Source: Alphaproteobacteria bacterium
GTDB taxonomy: Bacteria > Pseudomonadota > Alphaproteobacteria > UBA828
Direction of reading: 5' to 3'
NCBI GenBank assembly: GCA_022826665.1
Contig: JAJDUK010000047.1
Span: 1-64,000, forward strand
DNA length: 64,000 nt
Each line of letters starts with the position of its first letter. Position 1 is the first letter of the stretch. Shown piece by piece: positions 59,962 to 64,000 of this stretch. The notes under the pieces were generated by a model. It saw only the letters and a program-made list of their open reading frames with translations, ran no database searches and had not been told where the DNA came from. Made by a program: the position numbers and the translations under genes.

Positions 59962-62242
59962 CGTTGTCGAGCGCTTCGAGCAGGCGCGGCGGCGACATCG
60001 GCAGGTCGGTCATGCGTATGCCGGTCGCGTTCTCGATCGCGTTGGCCACCGCCGCCATCGGCGGCACGATCGGCGTCTCGCCGACACCCCGCACGCCGTA
60101 CGGGTGGTTCGGGTTCGGCACTTCGACGATGACCGCATCGATCATCGGCAGGTCCGAGGCCACCGGCATGCGGTAGTCGAGGAAGCCCGGGTTCTCGAGC
60201 CGGCCGTCCTTGTCGTAGATGTATTCCTCGTTGAGCGCCCAGCCGATGCCCTGGGCGGCACCGCCCTGGATCTGGCCCTCGACGTAGCTCGGATGGACCG
60301 CCTTGCCGGCGTCCTGCACGGCGGTGTAGCGCAGCACGGTGACGCGCCCGGTCTCGCGGTCGACCTCCACGTCGCACACGTGGGTGCCGAAGCCGGGGCC
60401 GGCGCCTTGCGCGTTGATGGAGGCGGTCGCTGCGATCGGGCCGCCGGTCTTGCCGGCCTGGGCCGCGATCTCAGCCATGCTCATAGGCTCGAAATCACCG
60501 GCATTGCTGCCCGAGGGCTTGGCGTAGCCGTCTTCCCACTCGACCGCCTCGACCGGGATGTCCCAGATCTTGGCGGCACGCTCGCGCAACTGCTCGACGA
60601 CCTTGCCCGCCGCGTCGATTGCCGCCATGCCGGTGGCGAAGGTGACGCGGCTGCCGCCAGTGAGGAAGGTGTAGCCGATGGAGTCGGTGTCGGCGACCAG
60701 CGGGCGCACCTTCTCCGGCGGAATGCCGAGGGCTTCTGCCGCCTGGAGCTGGATCGAGGCGCGCGAGCCGCCGATGTCGGGGTTGCCCTCGATCACGGTC
60801 GCCGTGCCGTCCTCGTTGACGTTGATGGTGGCGCAGGATTCGCCGCCGATGTTGAACCAGAAGCCGGTGGCGATGCCGCGCCCCTGGTTGGGGCCGAGCG
60901 GGATGCTGTAGTGCTCACTGTTGCGCGCGGCCTCCAGGGTCTCGATGCAACCGACGGGGCCGAACTTGGGCCCGTAGAGCGCGCGGGTGCCCTCCTTCGC
61001 CGCGTTCATGAGGCGGAACTCGGCCGGGTCGATACCGAGCTTCTTCGCGATCTCGTCGACCACCCCTTCGGCGGCGAACTCGGAGATCGGCGCCCCCGGC
61101 GCGCGGTAGGCGGCGACCTTGGGCCGGTTCACCACCACGTCGTAGCCCTCGACCTCGGCGTTTTCGATGTCGTAGGGCGCGAAGACGCACATGCAGCCGG
61201 GCTGGATCGGCGAGCCGGGGAAGGCGCCCGCCTGATAGGCAAGCCACGCCTTGGCGGCGGTGATCTTGCCGTCTTTGGTGGCGCCCATCTTGATCGTCAT
61301 GGCGCCGCCCGAGGTCGGACCGCTGGCGCGGAACACCTCCTCGCGCGACATCACGATCTTGACCGGCCGGCCGGCAAGCTGCGACAGCCGGAGCGCGACT
61401 GGCTCCAGATAGACCACGGTCTTGCCGCCGAAGCCGCCACCGATCTCCGACGGCGTCACACGAATGTTGCCGATGTCGATGCCGAGCAGGTTGGCGCAGT
61501 AGGCGCGGACGGTGAACTGCCCCTGAGTGCAGCACCAGACCTCGCACTGGCCGTCCTCGCCGGCGCTGGCAACCACCGCGTGGGGCTCGATGTAGCCCTG
61601 ATGCACCGGCTTGGTGGTGAAAGTACGTTCCACGACGATGTCAGCCTCGGCGAATCCCTTGTCCAGATCGCCGCTCTGGAAGTGCACCTTCTTGAAGACG
61701 TTCGACGGCGTCTCCGGCGTGGGCTCCACGCCCTGGGTGAACATGTCGTCATGGAGCACGGGCGCGTCCGCCTGCATCGCCTCGCGCACGTCAATCACGT
61801 GCGGCAGCACCTCGTAGTCCACCTCGATCAGGTCGAGCGCCTGCTTGGCGATGGCCGCCGTGGTCGCCGCTACCGCGGCAACGGCGTGGCCGTCGTAGAG
61901 CGCCTTCTCCCGCGCCATCACGTTCTGCGACATGTCGCGGTAGTTGACTTGCACCTCGCCTGCCGGCACCCACTGGGAGGGCACCTCGGGCATCTCGTCG
62001 CGGGTGACGACCGCTTTCACGCCGGGGAGTGCGCGGGCCTTGGACGCGTCGATGCAGCGGATGCGCGCGTGCGCATGGGGGCTGCGCAGCACCCGGCCCA
62101 CCAGCATGCCCGGCAGCGAGAGGTCCGCGCCGAACTTGGCCCTGCCGGTCACCTTGTCAACGCCATCGGGGCGCCACGGCCGCGTGCCGACGTACTTGAG
62201 CGAGCCGTTGCCGTTACCGATCTCCTGCTTGGCGGTTGCCAT
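59939..62242 (-). CDS. Xanthine-dehydrogenase-family molybdenum-binding large subunit
   Basis: A 767-residue large subunit. VDKVTGRAKFGADLSLPGMLVGRVLRSPHAHARI opens the family, EIGGGFGGK binds molybdopterin, AYRAPGAP is the active-site loop, and GVGETPIVPP holds the catalytic Glu. The loop sequence differs from aerobic CO dehydrogenase (AYRCSFR) and from xanthine dehydrogenase, so this is another hydroxylase of N-heterocycles, aldehydes or aromatics. It is the third of M-S-L genes in a row. Confidence 0.92.
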   Translation of the reverse strand: MATAKQEIGNGNGSLKYVGTRPWRPDGVDKVTGRAKFGADLSLPGMLVGRVLRSPHAHARIRCIDASKARALPGVKAVVTRDEMPEVPSQWVPAGEVQVNYRDMSQNVMAREKALYDGHAVAAVAATTAAIAKQALDLIEVDYEVLPHVIDVREAMQADAPVLHDDMFTQGVEPTPETPSNVFKKVHFQSGDLDKGFAEADIVVERTFTTKPVHQGYIEPHAVVASAGEDGQCEVWCCTQGQFTVRAYCANLLGIDIGNIRVTPSEIGGGFGGKTVVYLEPVALRLSQLAGRPVKIVMSREEVFRASGPTSGGAMTIKMGATKDGKITAAKAWLAYQAGAFPGSPIQPGCMCVFAPYDIENAEVEGYDVVVNRPKVAAYRAPGAPISEFAAEGVVDEIAKKLGIDPAEFRLMNAAKEGTRALYGPKFGPVGCIETLEAARNSEHYSIPLGPNQGRGIATGFWFNIGGESCATINVNEDGTATVIEGNPDIGGSRASIQLQAAEALGIPPEKVRPLVADTDSIGYTFLTGGSRVTFATGMAAIDAAGKVVEQLRERAAKIWDIPVEAVEWEDGYAKPSGSNAGDFEPMSMAEIAAQAGKTGGPIAATASINAQGAGPGFGTHVCDVEVDRETGRVTVLRYTAVQDAGKAVHPSYVEGQIQGGAAQGIGWALNEEYIYDKDGRLENPGFLDYRMPVASDLPMIDAVIVEVPNPNHPYGVRGVGETPIVPPMAAVANAIENATGIRMTDLPMSPPRLLEALDNGGANGGS

Positions 62243-62245
62243 GAG

Positions 62246-62722
62246 CTATTCTCCCCTCAGCTCCGCCGCCGTCGTCATCACGGCGCGGATGATCTTGTCG
62301 TAGCCGGTACAGCGACAGAGATTGCCAGCCAGCCAGTAGCGGGCTTCCGTCTCGGTCGGGTCCGGGTTCTCTTCGAGCAGCGCCTTGGCGGCGACGAGGA
62401 AGCCCGGCGTGCAGATGCCGCATTGCAGCGCGGCATCCTCCAGGAACTGGCGCTGCAGCGGATGCAGCGTGTCGCCATCGGCCATGCCCTCGATGGTGCC
62501 GATTTCGCGCCCCTCGGCCTCGGTGCCAAGCATCAGGCAGGCGCAAACCAGGGTACCGTCCACGGTCACGCTGCAGGCACCGCAGTCGCCGGTGGCGCAG
62601 CCTTCCTTGGTGCCGGTGAGCTCCAGCTCGTCGCGGAGCACGTCGAGCAGGGTCTGCTCGCCTGAGCAGAGGAACTCGGTCGGCTCGCCGTTGACGCTGG
62701 TGGTTACATGATACTTGGCCAT
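62246..62722 (-). CDS. 2Fe-2S small subunit of the molybdenum hydroxylase
   Basis: A 158-residue iron-sulfur subunit with the plant-type cluster in Cys42, Cys47, Cys50 and Cys60/62 and the second cluster in Cys101, Cys104, Cys136 and Cys138 (CGICTPGF and CRCTGY). It passes electrons from molybdenum to FAD. Its ATG overlaps the FAD-subunit stop by one base (TGATG), and the large-subunit gene starts 3 bp after it. Confidence 0.95.
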   Translation of the reverse strand: MAKYHVTTSVNGEPTEFLCSGEQTLLDVLRDELELTGTKEGCATGDCGACSVTVDGTLVCACLMLGTEAEGREIGTIEGMADGDTLHPLQRQFLEDAALQCGICTPGFLVAAKALLEENPDPTETEARYWLAGNLCRCTGYDKIIRAVMTTAAELRGE

Positions 62723-63594
62723 CAGCCGTTGCTCCTCGCTCGCTCCAGGGCGATGAGCGCGGCCCGCCTGGCCAGAACTCCCGCCACCTTGACCCGGTAT
62801 GCGATGGTCCCGCGCTTGTCGTCGATAGGATTGCAGGCGGCGCTCGCGGCGGCCGCAAGGTTGGCGAGCGCGTCGTCATCCACCTTCGTGCCGATCAGCG
62901 CCTTGGCGCCGTCTTCGACCAGCAGCGGCGTGGGCGCGACCGCGCCGAGGCCGAGCCTCGCGTGGGTGCAGACGCCCGCCTCGTCGAGCGTGAGCGCGAC
63001 GCCGGCGCCGACCACGGCAATATCCATCTCGGTACGCGGGATGAAGCGCAGGTAGGCATCGCCCGAACGGGGCGGCGGCTTCGGCATGACGAAGGAAACC
63101 ACGATTTCGCCCGGACCGAGGCAGAGTTGGCCGGGCCCCGTGATCACGTCCTCCACCGGGACTGAGCGGGCGCCGTTCGGGCCCGCGACCTCGCAGACCG
63201 CACCGGCGGCGATCAGTGCCGGCACGCTGTCGGCGGCGGGCGAGCCGTTGCAGAGGTTGCCGCCAAGCGAGGCGCGCCCCTGAATCTGGGTCGAGCCGAT
63301 CAGCTCAAGCGCCTCTACCACGCCCGGCCACGCGGACGTCACAGCCTTGTTTTTGCCAAGAGTTGCGCCGGAGACCGCGGCGCCGACGCGGATGTCATCG
63401 CCGTTCACCGTCACGTCCATGAGCGCCGGGATACGCTTCAAATCGACGATGAGGCCGGGCCGGACAAAATCGGTGCGCAGCTGAACCAGGAGGTCGGTGC
63501 CGCCGGCGAGCGGCATGGCCTCGCCGTCGGCATCGGCGAGGAGCCGGACGGCGTCCTCGACCGTCTCGGGCGCCTCGAATCGTAGACTGCTCAT
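62722..63594 (-). CDS. FAD-binding medium subunit of the molybdenum hydroxylase
   Basis: A 290-residue FAD subunit (CoxM family). PLAGGTDLLVQLRTDFVRP is the first FAD loop, STQIQGRASLGGNLCNGSPAAD the second. It is the first gene of the operon and accepts electrons from the small subunit. The acceptor beyond FAD is not evident. Confidence 0.93.
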   Translation of the reverse strand: MSSLRFEAPETVEDAVRLLADADGEAMPLAGGTDLLVQLRTDFVRPGLIVDLKRIPALMDVTVNGDDIRVGAAVSGATLGKNKAVTSAWPGVVEALELIGSTQIQGRASLGGNLCNGSPAADSVPALIAAGAVCEVAGPNGARSVPVEDVITGPGQLCLGPGEIVVSFVMPKPPPRSGDAYLRFIPRTEMDIAVVGAGVALTLDEAGVCTHARLGLGAVAPTPLLVEDGAKALIGTKVDDDALANLAAAASAACNPIDDKRGTIAYRVKVAGVLARRAALIALERARSNG

Positions 63595-63687
63595 GTGCGG
63601 GGTGTTCCTCCTGTTGCCGCGGCACCTAGTGGGCGCCCTCTTTTACCCGAAAAGGCGCGGCGGTTCACAGGGACAAAATGGCCGCTG

Positions 63688-63715
63688 CAGTCGGCCCGCG
63701 CCAGTCGGCCCGCGC
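63688..63715. repeat. Tandem 14-bp repeat
   Basis: CAGTCGGCCCGCGC occurs twice in direct, abutting copies (63688-63701 and 63702-63715) in the intergenic region between the molybdenum hydroxylase operon and the mutase gene. It could be a double protein-binding site or a replication slippage product. Confidence 0.6.
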
Positions 63716-63802
63716 CTTGCGGCCGGCGGCCCCCGCCGTCTACCCTTGCGCGAAGGACACATGACCAAGGACGGGCACCTGGGAGAGTGGGAGCCCAGCC
63801 GC

Positions 63803-64000
63803 ATGACTGATTCTACCGAAAAGACCGTCGCCGACTGGGAAGCCTTGGCTGCGGCTGAGCTCAAGGGCAGAGACCCGGCCGCGCTCGCCTGGGAGACGCC
63901 CGAAGGCATCACGGTCAAGCCGCTCTACACCGCGGCCGACCTGGAGGCGCTGGAGGACCAGCCGGGGCTGCCGGGCTTCGCCCCTTACACCCGGGGCGTG
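63803..64000 (+). CDS. Methylmalonyl-CoA mutase large subunit, 5' end
   Basis: An ATG after GGGAGAG opens a frame running off the window end (66 codons). DWEALAAAELKGRDPAALAWETPEGITVKPLYTAADLEAL and PGLPGFAPYTRG are the conserved N-terminal substrate-binding motif of methylmalonyl-CoA mutase (and close isobutyryl-type mutases). The family needs adenosylcobalamin and converts methylmalonyl-CoA to succinyl-CoA. The B12-binding domain lies beyond the window. Confidence 0.88.
   Translation, partial: MTDSTEKTVADWEALAAAELKGRDPAALAWETPEGITVKPLYTAADLEALEDQPGLPGFAPYTRGV

Overview
This is a GC-rich, densely coded chromosomal window with short intergenic gaps and frequent 1-4 bp start/stop overlaps. 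The gene families point to an alphaproteobacterium, probably a Rhodospirillales-like and perhaps marine or host-associated lineage. Supporting signs are a D-alanyl-D-alanine carboxypeptidase with a C-terminal SPOR domain, a membrane-anchored Tim14-like J protein, the ugd-galU-phosphomannomutase grouping, and many flavin, Rieske and amidohydrolase catabolic genes. This placement is inferred from gene content; no rRNA or phylogenetic marker was compared. No insertion sequence, integrase or CRISPR array was recognised.

Layout. 1-7.3 kb: small-molecule oxidation genes (two luciferase-fold monooxygenases, a theta-like GST, a CmcJ/NvfI-type oxidoreductase, and an HpaB-type flavin hydroxylase overlapping an enamidase-like amidohydrolase). 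7.4-9.8 kb: a Panacea antitoxin with its probable toxin, a GST, and a VapC/Phd-type module. 9.8-16.5 kb: pcm, a PlsB-like acyltransferase, an old-yellow-enzyme/TMADH-type oxidoreductase and a LarA homologue. 16.5-17.1 kb: non-coding, with a 250-nt element whose complementary ends and T-arm resemble a tRNA but whose interior does not. 17.2-27.3 kb: surface polysaccharide genes (methyltransferase, ABC-2 exporter, a double glycosyltransferase, rmlCBDA, a GT2 glycosyltransferase).

27.4-37.6 kb is a second catabolic block: a halohydrin dehalogenase, a Rieske oxygenase, an isochorismatase-fold hydrolase, an amidase, and a minus-strand operon of a sugar-type ABC importer plus two tandem near-identical cyclic-imide-hydrolase-like proteins. 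37.9-41.7 kb carries an FAD amine/amino-acid oxidase and the D-glutamate pair dgcN-dgcA. A third toxin-antitoxin module follows. 42.5-48.1 kb holds a four-component corrinoid methyl-transfer set (URO-D-type methyltransferase, corrinoid protein, ferredoxin-ASKHA activator, methyl-THF-type methyltransferase) with one unidentified companion.

48-55.4 kb is mostly envelope housekeeping (dacA-like, phosphomannomutase/phosphoglucomutase, ugd, galU, J protein, VWA protein). 55.4-63.6 kb is catabolic again (nucleoside hydrolase, enolase-superfamily protein, MFS transporter, and a three-subunit molybdenum hydroxylase with a MoaD-like protein). The window ends inside a methylmalonyl-CoA mutase gene.

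How the parts fit: galU, ugd and rmlABCD can supply UDP-glucose, UDP-glucuronate and dTDP-rhamnose to the glycosyltransferases and ABC exporter. The catabolic blocks suggest a generalist using nitrogenous, methylated and possibly halogenated organics. Apart from toxin-antitoxin proteins, no complete transcription factor gene was recognised.
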